A DNA stretch of 64,000 nucleotides from Closterium sp. Naga37s-1 (Eukaryota > Streptophyta > Zygnematophyceae > Desmidiales > Closteriaceae): the NCBI GenBank assembly GCA_947471745.1, contig CANJKZ010001028.1, positions 652,501 to 716,500 of the forward strand. Direction: 5' to 3'. Both the position numbers and the translations under genes were made by a program. Below the pieces are notes generated by a model. That model saw only the letters and a program-made list of their open reading frames with translations, was not told where the DNA came from and did no database searches. Below, in pieces: positions 54,830 through 64,000 of the stretch (positions within the stretch are counted from its first letter, which is position 1; the number at the start of each line of letters is the position of its first letter).

Positions 54830-55680
54830 AGGCCGGCTGAAACACTTGAACCAAGGGTGTCCAGCCTTCTTGCAGTACCAGCAGGCACCCTCCATTCGGC
54901 TGCTCCCCCTGCCACCAGAGCTCCCATGCCCCTCATTGTAGTCACCTTGGCCTCTCCCTCTGCCAAAGCCTCTCCCACGGCCTCGGCCTCTCCCTCCCCC
55001 TCTTCCTCTGCTGCCTCCTGCAGCTCCATACCCCTCAGCAGTTTTGTTGGCAGCACCACCACCCGTGTGGCGCCTGCGGAAGTCCTCCTGCAGAATCTGC
55101 TGCCGTAGCCACTCAGGTGTCCACTGGTCCTGCTGAGTGTTGAGGGTGGGGATGAGGTTGTCCCATGAGTTGTCGAGCACCGAGATAATCTTGGTGCACT
55201 GCTGCATCTGCGACACATTGCTGCCCGCCGCTGCCATCCTTGCATAGGTGTCCTTGATCTTGTCAAGGACCGGCTTCACATCATCGCCCGGTCGCATGGA
55301 GAGGGCAGCCAGCTCCTTCTCCAACACAATCACCATCGGCAGCGTGTTGGGCTGAATCACGTCGCGCAGTAGCTTCCACGCCTTTGGTCCGGAATCATCC
55401 AACTCCACCAAATCCTTGATGTGTTAGAACATGTCGTTGTTGACCGATTGAAGGATTAGGTCGTACAGCACCGCGCTTTTCTCAATCCACCGATCGCGGG
55501 CGTCGCCTTCCTCCGGCATCTTCTCTTCTCCCATCGCAAGTTTTAGCAGCTTGTAGCGCTTAAATGCACTCCGCATCCGCCCGCTCCATTCCTCATAGTT
55601 GGAGCCATCCAATGCCTCGATCTTGGATGGTGGCGGCTCATTCCTCTTCTCAGCTGCATCTCCACTCCCTTGACTCATTT
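54830..55680 (-). pseudogene. Copia D gag
   Basis: IEALDGSNYEEWSGRMRSAF, AMGEEKMPEEGDARDRW, DSGPKAWKLLRDVIQPNTLP, LEKELAALSMRPGDDVKPVL and ILQEDFRRRHTGGGAANKT. Then a Gly/Arg-rich stretch and zinc knuckle CWYCKKAGHPWFKC near 54840-54890. A likely start is MSQGSGDAAEK near 55676. Confidence 0.88.
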
Positions 55681-55898
55681 CCTCTGCTCCCAAGCACAGG
55701 TTCCAGCTCCCCCCTTGCTGTCCACACCGAAGTCCCACTCAATTTCCACAAGTGTCGGCGCCAACGAAATTTCGGCAGAGTTTCCCTTAGCGGAAGTCAC
55801 ATGCAACCTCCAGAACTCCACTTAGGCACGCCCACAGGCCATGGTGGGTCTAGGAGGGTCTTCACACTTCATTAGACTCTCCACAAAGCCCTTAATCA

Positions 55899-55910
55899 GC
55901 TCTGATACCA
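55899..55910 (-). promoter_or_regulatory. Copia D primer-binding site
   Basis: Minus strand TGGTATCAGAGC, two bases from the 5' LTR. Confidence 0.95.
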
Positions 55911-55912
55911 CT

Positions 55913-56762
55913 TGTTAGAGACTAAGGACGGAGTCTATGAAGATTAGGGGCAGAAATATCTCAAAATCGTCAACTACAATTCTGGACAGAAAAGTCGTCG
56001 TCACAAGAAACGTTGTCGACGAAAGGTCCACTGTTAGAATTCTTTCAAACTCGAGTATGTTATAGCCCTTGACTGTGGCTATCTTTCTCAATTTGAATAG
56101 TATCAACATATGGAGTATAACTCGAGTTATGAACTTCGGCGCACTAGGGGGTATGCTGCCATAGAAAACGTAACTCAATCACAATTATCTCACAAGTTCA
56201 CACAAGAAAGTTAGAGTAGCAATATAACCAGGTAGGAGGGGATGAGGAGGATGAGAGGGAAGGTCCCAAGGGAGTCCCCAACCAAGGACACCCCATACCA
56301 CACAATTCCCCTCTCTATAGGCACCCCAACTTTGACATTTGTCACTTTCCCAACTCATGCCATCCACCTCACCCAACTTGGCCACACTTGCCAACCTGGT
56401 TTGGCACCTCCCAACCACTTGGCAGCATCTACAGTGATGTTGACGAATTTCCCAACCCCCAAGAGTCTGTACTCCTTATGGAGTCAACACCACAACTTCC
56501 CATAGTCACCACAACCAAATATCAAAAGCATACGAACTTCCAACGTTCGTAACTTTCTTGTTCGTGCTCCGATTGAAGCGATACTTGGTTCGTCGGAAAG
56601 CTCTTGAGCAGAGGAGTCACTTCAGATATCTGCTCAAGCCAAATAACATTCACACACACTCAGAAAAACCAAACCGCACAAAACACAAATTCTTGCATAC
56701 GCTCACACCACGCATGCAACGCACGAACACATGATGGGAGGCAGACAGACGTGAGTGCATAT
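55913..56762 (-). repeat. Copia D 5' LTR
   Basis: About 850 bp, nearly identical to 50715-51581. C2 sequence resumes at about 56763. Confidence 0.93.
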
Positions 56763-57480
56763 TATAGACGTGTTGGTCCCAGCTCGCGTCAGTGGACAGG
56801 GCCGCGAGCGTTACTTTCTGCTGGTTGTTGACGACTACACGCGGTACACAACGGTCTTCCCGTTGCGCAGCAAGGGTCAGGTCGTTGATGTCTTGATCCC
56901 TTGGATCCGCGCAGTCTGTCTCCAGCTCCGCAAGCGGTTCCGTGCGGACCTTCCTGTCCTGCGTCTGCACTCTGATAGAGGTGGTGAGTTCTCCTCCGAC
57001 CTCTGGCGGGACTTTTGTCGTGGGGAGGGCATTCTCCAGTCGTTCACGCTTCCGGACTCCCCTCAGAAAAATGGGATTGCTGAGCGCCGCATTGGCTTAG
57101 TTATGGAGGTCGCTCGTACCTCCATGGTCCATGCGGCTGCTCCCCATTTTCTGTGGCCGTTTGCGGTCCGGTACGCTGCGCATCAGCTCAACCTCTGGCC
57201 CCGTGTCTCCTTGCGGGAGACCTCTCCCACACTGCATTGGACGGGGAAGGTTGGAGATGCGTCGGTGTTCCGGGTCAGGGGTTCTCGTGCCTTTGTCCGC
57301 GATACGTCCTCGGACAAGCTCTCCGTCCGCGCCATTCCCTGCGTCTTCCTTGGCTTTGTCCCTGACGCGCCTGGCTGGCAGTTTTACCACCCTACCTCGC
57401 GCCGTGTCCTCCCCTCTCAGGACGTCACGTTTGACAAGCCGGTTCCCTTTTACCGTCTCTTGCCCTACCGCTCTGCCCCT
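56763..57480 (+). pseudogene. C2 integrase
   Basis: Core blocks ARVSGQGRERYFLLVVDDYT (first Asp region), LRLHSDRGGEFSSDLWRDFC, SPQKNGIAERRIGLVMEVAR, FLWPFAVRYAAHQLNLWPRV and C-terminal IPCVFLGFVPDAPGWQFYHP. It begins right after copia D. The zinc region before it lies left of D (CLGYPSLPHLRGMHSRLLVS near 50600-50660). Confidence 0.9.
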
Positions 57481-57489
57481 CTCCCTAGT

Positions 57490-58290
57490 GCGCCGCTCTT
57501 CCTTGCTCCAGGTCCCCCTCCGGTAGACCCCCTACCTCCTCAGGGTCTGGCTCCCTTAGGTGTCTCTCAGGTAGACCCACCCCCTGGTGCTGTGCCTGGT
57601 GAGGTAGCTGTAGACTCAGGTGCTGCTAGAGGTACTGCCTCTGGGGGTGCTGAGCTTGGGGGTGCTGAGCCTGGGGGTGGTGAGACTGGGGGTGCTAAGC
57701 CTGGGGGTACTGAGACTGGGGGTGCTGAGACAGGGGGTGCTGAGCCTGCGGGTGTTAAGCCTGGGGGTGCTGGGTCGGAGGGTGCTGCTTCGTCTGGAGG
57801 TTCTACTGGTGCTTGGCCAAGACTGTCTCCGCAGCAGCTGCGTGAGTGGATTGTTCAGCCCGCACGCCTTCGGAGTGGAGCTACCGGAGTTGGAGGTGCT
57901 GGAGCCGCTGAAGCTGGAGGTGATGGAGTTACTACTGGAGCTGGTGTTCCTAGAGGTACTGTGGCTACTGGTCCTGGAGGTGCTCGTACTCGGGGTACTA
58001 GAGCTGTCGGGACTGGTGGCGTTGGGGGTGCTGGAGCTTGAGACCCTACGGAGTCTGGAGCTGCTCGAGCTGGAGGCTCTGGCGCTGGTGGCACTAGAGC
58101 TGGAGGAGCTGGAGCTGGAGGAGCTGGAGTTGGGGGCACTGGCGCGGGAGGCGCTGGAGCTGGTGGCACTGACGCTGGAAGTGCTGGAGTTGGAGGCACT
58201 AGTGCAGGAGGCGCTGGAGCTGGAGGAGCTGGAGCTGTTAACCCAGGAGTTGGAGGTGCTGGAGGCACTCGTTAGCCGCGACCGTACTTC
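57490..58290 (+). repeat. C2 repeat-expanded linker
   Basis: 15-bp coding units giving GGAEPGGGETGGAKPGG-type pentapeptides (57630-57790). Then RLSPQQLREWIVQPARLRSG, then GGAGCTGGAGGAG-type repeats (57880-58260). It lies between integrase and reverse transcriptase, as in C1 and C3. Confidence 0.85.
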
Positions 58291-58859
58291 GTTCCCCTGC
58301 TTCAGCAGGTTCTTGGTGTCCCATCTTCTACTGGCCTTACTCCTCCCTTACTGTGTCCACTGCCTGACCAGTCGCAGCCGTCGTTACAGCCAGCCTCCCC
58401 AATATCTGCTCCTTCTCCTTACACAGAGAAGACCGGCGGTCTTACAAAGCGTCGTGAGCCTGACTCTCGTCCTTCCTCCCCTGTTCGCACTGGTCGTCGC
58501 GTTCCTCATCCGTGTCCTCCGCTTGTCCCGGGCACACACCCTATGACACTTCGTCTTTCCTTTGTTCCACTGCGTGTTCGTCTGCCTGCTCCTCCTGAGT
58601 CCTCTATCCTTGCCGTCCCTGACTCTGAGTCTGACCGCGTTCGTGCTGCCTATCCCACTATCTCTCGTCTCCTTGCCACTGCTGTCACCGACCCTTCCTT
58701 TGAGTCCACTTCTACGTCTGCCCTCGTTATTGAGTTGCTTGACTTTGCTGCTGCCTGTCGTCTTGACTACGCCATTGCTCTTGTTGCTGAGTCTGAGTCT
58801 GCCAGTCCTCCATCCGTCGGGGGTGAGTGTGCTCATGGCACTGACGTCCTTGAGGACAG

Positions 58860-59860
58860 ACAGGAGGACTTTGAGTGTGTTGCAGCTGCTGTACCTCGTT
58901 TCGCTTCCATGCTGCTTGCCCCTGAGGGAGACCCAGATGCACCACACATCCCGACCCCGCGCTCTTACGCAGAGGCGAGTACGGGTCCCTACTCCTCTCA
59001 ATGGCAGGCAGCCATGGATGCCGAGATGGCATCCTGGAAGTCCACATGCACCTACGTCGACGAGGTTCCCCCACCTGGGGCGAAAATAGTCGCTGGCATG
59101 TGGATTTTCAGGGTGAAGCGGCCGCCGGGTTCTCCGCCTGCCTTCAAGGCGCGTTACGTTGCTCGAGGCTTCAGTCAGCAACAGGGGGTTGACTACTTCC
59201 AGACCTTCTCCCCCACCCCAAAGATGACTACTCTTCGGGTGTTCCTGCACGTCGCTGCTCAGCGTGACTATGAGTTGCACTCTCTGGACTTCAGCATAGA
59301 TTTCCTGCAGGGCAGCTTGCACGAGGAGATCTGGCTGCGCCGCCCACCTGGCTTCACGGGGTTGTTTCCTGCAGGTACCCAGTAGAGCCTCCGTCGGCCA
59401 GTCTACGATCTCCGCCAGGTGCCTCGTGAGTGGCACGACACACTGAGGACTACACTTGCAGCTCTTGGGTTTGCTCCTTCTACTGCTGACCCATCGCTGA
59501 TCTACGCACCGACACGTCGCTGCCGTCGTTCTACGTCCTAGTGTACGTCGGCAACCTCGTGTTTGCCACAGCTAACACTGAGGCACTGACCCTTGTGAAG
59601 TCGGAGCTGCAGAAGAGACACATCTGCACTGACCTGGGTGAACTGCGCGGCTATCTTGGCTTGCAGATCACTCGGGAAAGAGCACGGCGCACCATCACAC
59701 TGACTCAGTCACACATGGTGCACCAGGTCCTTCAGCGCTTCGGCTTCCAGTTCTCCTCGCCACAGCCGACTCCTCTGTCTACCTGCCACTCTCTCTCAGC
59801 TCCACCTTCGGACGCGTCCGTAGAGCCGAGTGGTCCACCCAGAGCTTGTGGGTTGCCTCG
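58860..59860 (+). pseudogene. C2 reverse transcriptase
   Basis: QEDFECVAAAVPRFASMLLA, QWQAAMDAEMASWKST, MWIFRVKRPPGSPPAFKARY, FSQQQGVDYFQTFSPTPKMT and IDFLQGSLHEEIWLRRPPGF; then LRGYLGLQITRERARRTITL. Order as in C1 and C3. The palm region is damaged. Confidence 0.85.
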
Positions 59861-60134
59861 TGTACCTGATGACGTGCACACGACCTGACCTCGCGTACCC
59901 TCTTAGCCTTCCGGCTCGCTACGTGGCTCCCGGTAGGCACCGAAAGGTGCACTCGGATGTTGCGAAGAGGGTACTGCGTTACGTGTGCTATACGTTGGGC
60001 ATGGGGCTCGTGCTTGGAGGACGGGGTCCAGTTGTCCTCACTGCTCACGCAGACGCGTCTTGGGTTGACGACCCAGCTACGCAGCGGTCGTCACAGGGTT
60101 ACACCTTCAGCCTTGGTTCCGGCTCTGTTTCCTG
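59860..60134 (+). pseudogene. C2 RNase H, partial
   Basis: ELVGCLVYLMTCTRPDLAYP, VLGGRGPVVLTAHADASWVD and RSSQGYTFSLGSGSVS; it ends there. The C-terminal half seen in C1 and C3 is absent, and the C3 LTR follows within about 55 bp. Confidence 0.85.
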
Positions 60135-60187
60135 ACGGTCTACCGATTGATTTCCTTGACAAGAACCAGCCACCGATGTTCACCAGC

Positions 60188-60316
60188 TCAGAATAATGGA
60201 CGAGAATGAATGAATTAGCAAAGAGTTGGGTACAAGTACTAACCCTAATTGGGTTGTACCCCTTATGGGCTACTCCACTACAGCCTACACAATGAAAGCT
60301 ATATATATGTTTGACA
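60188..60316 (-). repeat. C3 LTR (3')
   Basis: C-type LTR read on the minus strand from TGTCAAACATATA. The polypurine tract lies next to it (plus CACCCCGATAG, 60317-60327). Confidence 0.88.
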
Positions 60317-60599
60317 CACCCCGATAGGCAAAGTGGGGAGAACAAGTGGTCACAAGACCAGTCAAGAAAATCAAAGCAAGCTCAAGGTGGATCACAAAGG
60401 CACCACACAGTCCGAGCATAAGCAAAGGGCCACAAGGCCAGTTCACATGCAGAGTTATATAAAGAGAACAAACAATACAGTGATCATACCCTAGCAAGTG
60501 CAAGCATGCAGGTATATATATAGATGAAAGTACAAACAGAGTCAAGCAGTAAGCAAGTGAGCCAAACCAGGCACAAGGCCTAACACAGTAGCAAAGCGC

Positions 60600-61180
60600 T
60601 GATGATCACCAGGCGGATGTGCCTTGGTGAAGACATCAGCAGTGTTGGCCCGAGTGGCCACGCACGCAAGACGAAGCTGGCCACGCTGGTGCAACTCTCG
60701 AGCAAGGAAGTAACGCAGAGCGATGTGCTTCGTTCTGTGCTCCAGTCTGTGCTCCTAACACAAGGCAATCATGGCCTTGTTGTCTACGTACAGAACAGGA
60801 GGCGAACGAGGCTGCTCTCCCAATTCGGTCAGCAGGTAGGTGCGCCAGCGTAGCTCCTGAGCAGCCATGGCCCCGGCGTAGATCTCAGCCTCACAACTTG
60901 AGCTGAGGACCGAAGACGAGCCAGTAGACCGCCAAGAAACAGAGCCAGAACCAAGGCTGAAGGTGTAACCCTGTGACGACCGCTGTGTAGCTGAGTCGTC
61001 AACCCAGGAGGCGTCTGCATGACCAGTGAGAACAACTGGACCCCGTCCTCCAAGCACAAGCCCCATGCCCAACGTACTGCACAGCTAACGCAGTACCCTC
61101 TTCGCATCATCCCAGTGCACCTTTCGGTGCCTAGCGGGAGCCACGTAGCAAGCCAGAAGGCTGAGAGGGTACGCGAGGTC
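60600..61180 (-). pseudogene. C3 RNase H
   Basis: GHADASWVDDSATQRSSQGY, SSSVLSSSCEAEIYAGAMAA, LRWRTYLLTELGEQPRSP and VLYVDNKAMIALC, as in C1, with the KH..TERS/DIFTK-type tail in the last 150 bp. Confidence 0.85.
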
Positions 61181-61249
61181 AGGTCATGTGCACGTCATCA
61201 GGTACATGAGGCAACCCACAAGCTCTGGGTACGGACCACTTGACTCTAC

Positions 61250-62200
61250 GGACTCGTCCGAAGGTGGAGCTGAGAGCGAGTGGCTGGTAGACAGAGGAGT
61301 GGGCTGTGGCGAGGAGAACTGGAAGCCGAAGTGCTGAAGGATCTGGTGCACCATGTGTGACTGAGTCAGTGTGATGGTGCGCCGTGCTCTGTCCCGGGTG
61401 ATCTGCAGGCCAAGATAGCTGCGCAATTCACCCAGGTCAGTGCAGGTGTGTATATTCTGCAGCTCAGACTTCACAAGGGTCAGTGCCTCAGTATCAGCAG
61501 TGGCAAAGACGAGGTCGTCGACGTACACGAGGACGTAGAGCGGCGGCAAAGAGGTGTCGGTGCGTAGAAACAGCGACGGGTCTGCAGTAGAAGGAGCAAA
61601 CCCAAGAGCCGCAAGTGTAGTCCTCAGTGTGTTGTGCCACTCACAAGGCGCCTGGCGGAGATCGTAGACTGGCCGGCGGAGGCTCCACTGGGTACCTGCA
61701 GGAAACGTCCAAGTGAAACCAGGTGGTCGGCGTAGCCAGATCTCCTCGTGCAGGCTGCCCTGCAGGAAAGCTGTGCTGAAGTCCAGAGAGTGCAACTCGT
61801 AGTCATGCTGAGCAGCAACGTGCAGCAACACCCGAAGAGTAGTCATCTTAAGGGTGGGGGAGAAGGTCGGAAAGTAGTCAACTCCCTGTCGCTGACTGAA
61901 GCCTCGAGCAACGTAACGCGCCTCGAAGGCAGGCGGAGAACCCGGCGGCTGCTTCACCCTGAAAATCCACATGCCATAGACTATGTTCACCCGAGACATG
62001 GGAACTTCATTGACGTAGGTGCCTGTGGACTTCCAGGATGCCATCTCGGCATCCATAGTTGCCTGCCACTGAGAGGAGTAAGGACCCGTAATCGCCTCTG
62101 CGTAAGAGCGCGGGGTCGGGATGTCTGGTGCATCCGGGTCTCCCTCAGGGGCAAGCAGCATGGAAGTGAAACGAGGTATAGCAGCTGCAAGACACTCAAA
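61250..62200 (-). pseudogene. C3 reverse transcriptase
   Basis: QWQATMDAEMASWKSTGTYV, MWIFRVKQPPGSPPAFEARY, FSQRQGVDYFPTFSPTLKMT, LHSLDFSTAFLQGSLHEEIW, VYDLRQAPCEWHNTL and LVYVDDLVFATADTEALTLV (YVDD near 61505-61525), LRSYLGLQITRDRARRTITL. This is the best preserved C-family reverse transcriptase in the window. Confidence 0.9.
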
Positions 62201-62779
62201 GTCCTCCTGCCTGTCCTCAAGGACGTCCGTGCCAAGAGCACACTCACCCCGGACGGACGGAGGACTGGCAGACACAGACTCAGCAACTAGAGCAGTGGCG
62301 TACTCGAGACGGCAGGCAGCAGCAAAGTCAAGAAGCTCAGCAACGAGAGCAGATGCAGCAGCAGACTCAAAGGAAGGGTCAGTGACAGCAGTGGCGAGGA
62401 GACGAGAGACAGTGGGACTGGCAGCACGAGCTCGGTCAGACGCAGGGTCAGGGACCTCAGGAAGAGAGGACTCGGGAGGAGCAGGCAGAGGAACACGCAG
62501 TGGAACAGAGGAAGGACTGAGTGCCATAGCATGCGTGCCGGGGACAGGAGGAGGATGCGAACGAGGAGCGCGACGAGCAGTGCGAACAGGCGAGACAGGA
62601 CGAGACGCAGGCTCACGACGCTCTGTAAGACCACCGGATTGCTCAGTGCAAGGAGAAGAAGTAGGCAGTGGGGAGGTTGGCTGTAACGGCGGCTGTGAAC
62701 ACAGGAAGGGAGGAGGAAGACCAATAGAAGATGGGACACCAAGAACCTGCTGAAGCCAGGGAACGAAGTACAGTCGCGG

Positions 62780-63310
62780 CCGCATTGTGCCTCCAGCTCC
62801 TCCAGTGCCAGGGTCAACAGCTCCAGCTCCCGCAGCTCCAGCGCCTCCGGCGCTAGTGCCTCCAACTCCAGCTCCTATAGCTCCAGTGCCTCCAGCGCCA
62901 GCTGCTCCAGGCTCCGTAGGGTCTCCAGCTCCAGCGCATCCAACACCACCAGTCCCGGCAGCTCCAGCATCACTGGTACGAGCACCTCCAGGACCAGTAG
63001 CCGCAGTACCTCCAGTACCGCCAGCTCCAGTAGTAAAAGCAGCACCTCCAGCTCCAGTGTCTCCAGCGCCTCCAGCTCTGGGAGCTCCACTCCGACGGTG
63101 TGCGCGCCGAACAAGCCACTCACGCAGCTGCTGCGAGGACAGTCGCAGCGAAGCACCAGCAGGACCTCAAGACGAAGCAGCACCCCAAGGAGCAGCACCC
63201 CCAGACTCCGCACCCTCCGACTCAGCACCCCCAGGCTCAACACCCTCAGGCTCATCACCCCTAGGCTCAGCACCCCCAAACCCAGCACCCTCAGACCCCG
63301 CACCCCCTGG
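62780..63310 (-). repeat. C3 repeat-expanded linker
   Basis: GGAEPRGDEPEGVEPGG-type pentapeptides (63170-63300) and Gly/Ala repeats from CTCCAGCTCC-type DNA on the plus strand (62780-63080). Fewer pentapeptides than in C1. Confidence 0.82.
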
Positions 63311-63329
63311 ACAGTGGGTGCGAGGTGGG

Positions 63330-64000
63330 GTGGTAAAACTGCCAGCCCGGCGCGTCAGGGACAAAGCCAAGGAAGACGCAGGGAATGGCGCGGGCAGGGA
63401 GCTTGTCTGCGGACGTATCGCGAAAAAAGGCACGAGAACCCCAGACGAACACTGACGCATCGCCAACCTTCCCCGTCCAACGCAGTGTGGGCGAGGTCTC
63501 TAGCAAGGAGAGACGGGGCCAGAGGTTGAGCTGATGTGCAGCGTACCGCACCGCAAACGGCCACAGAAAATGGGGAGCGGCCGCATGGATCATGGAGGTA
63601 CGAGCGACCTCCATGATTAAACCAATGCGGCGCTCAGCAATCCCATTTTGCTGAGGGGAGTCCGGAAGCGTGAACGACTGGATAATGCCCTCCCCACGAC
63701 AAAATTCCCGCAAGAGGTCAGAGGAGAACTCACCACCTCTGTCAGAGTGCAGACGTAGCACAGGAAGGTCCGTACCGAAGCGCTCGCGGAGCTGGAGACG
63801 GACTGTGCGGATCCAAGGGATCAAGACATCAGGGACCTCACCCTTGCTGCGCCAGGGGAAGACCGTGGTGTACCGCGTGTATTTGTCAACAACCAGCAGA
63901 AAGCAGCGCTCGCGGCCCTGTCCACTGAAGCGGGCTGGGCCCCACACGTCCATGTAGAGAGTCTGCAGGGGAGCAGTCGTTAGGGGAAACGAGGAGGAGT
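63330..64000 (-). pseudogene. C3 integrase, partial at window edge
   Basis: MDVWGPARFSGQGRERCFLL, LRLHSDRGGEFSSDLLREFC, SPQQNGIAERRIGLIMEVAR, FLWPFAVRYAAHQLNLWPRL and IPCVFLGFVPDAPGWQFYHP. The three acidic positions of the core fall in visible blocks. Confidence 0.9.

Larger units (their letters stand above)
50715..56762 (-). mobile_element. Ty1/copia element D, nested in C2
   Basis: Minus-strand copia of about 6.05 kb with two LTRs, primer site (55899-55910), polypurine tract and all domains: gag, protease, integrase, reverse transcriptase, RNase H. The LTRs differ by about 0.4%, the lowest in the window, so this is the youngest insertion. It looks close to whole with a few breaks. No clear target duplication can be read at the right junction. 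Confidence 0.94.
49971..60187 (+). mobile_element. Ty1/copia element C2, hosting copia D, 3'-truncated
   Basis: Plus-strand C-family fossil: short LTR, leader, the region just before integrase, then copia D (50715-56762), then integrase, the repeat-rich linker, reverse transcriptase and most of RNase H. Most of gag and protease and the 3' LTR are not found. Positions 50150-50350 resemble the GC-rich interior of element H (GCCCGTTGCCCC-type repeats). It ends where the LTR of C3 begins. It has several breaks. Confidence 0.88.
60188..64000 (-). mobile_element. Ty1/copia element C3, runs off the window
   Basis: Minus-strand C-family fossil: 3' LTR, an AT-richer 3' untranslated region (60328-60600), RNase H, reverse transcriptase, linker and integrase. 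Protease, gag and 5' LTR would lie beyond 64000. It has several breaks. It meets C2 head to head at about 60135-60188. Confidence 0.88.

Noticed and set aside
57855-59436. Minus-strand open frames over C2 (Pro-rich and a 350-residue Arg-rich one)
   Set aside because: They overlap the plus-strand linker and reverse transcriptase of C2 antisense and show no domain.

Overview
This window looks like repeat-rich nuclear DNA from a eukaryote in the plant lineage. Ty1/copia LTR retrotransposons dominate, nearly all with the plant-typical initiator-Met tRNA primer site TGGTATCAGAGC. There is also one chromodomain Ty3/gypsy element, one non-LTR reverse transcriptase and a long 37-bp minisatellite. A streptophyte (charophyte alga or early land plant) fits best. 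The glycine-rich copia polyproteins recall what I remember of zygnematophyte algae such as Closterium, but I cannot prove this. I found no convincing host gene, tRNA, rRNA or CRISPR, and no prokaryotic feature.

Layout, left part. Positions 1-21448 are five same-orientation blocks of the minisatellite (1-346, 8141-8888, 9153-11109, 15797-17643, 21188-21448; about 5.2 kb, roughly 140 units). They are probably one array broken up by retroelements. Between the blocks lie copia A1 (minus, 1068-3372), a mosaic of LTR pieces, the short non-autonomous LTR element H (4656-7343, with 5-bp target duplication), a captured integrase piece (7408-7821), two orphan copia fragments (RNase H 8889-9152; RT 11110-11915), copia A2 (minus, 11914-15560) and copia B1 (plus, 17644-21105).

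Middle part. Positions 21449-28838 hold a minus-strand B-family element (pieces 21449-22104 and 26066-28838). It appears to be split by a second B element in plus orientation (B2, 22105-26065) and by a plus-strand solo LTR (26313-27131, target duplication AGATG). The C-family element C1 (minus, 28839 to about 34190) cuts into its gag. Next comes a LINE-like reverse transcriptase gene G (34684-36513 and 49117-49856). It is interrupted by a gypsy chromovirus F (36514-49116, target duplication CCACC), which is in turn interrupted by copia E (37368-44247, target duplication CCAAC). This is a three-level nest with LTR divergence of about 2.5% (F) and 1.0% (E), in agreement with the nesting order.

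Right part. Copia C2 (plus, 49971 to about 60187) is interrupted by copia D (minus, 50715-56762), whose LTRs are almost identical. C2 then meets copia C3 (minus, 60188 to beyond 64000) head to head.

All LTR elements are described here as fossils. Some (D, E, F) keep both LTRs and all domains in order; most others are truncated or nested remnants. The genes work together only in the sense that each element carries its own gag, protease, integrase, reverse transcriptase and RNase H; H carries none and would depend on another element's proteins.
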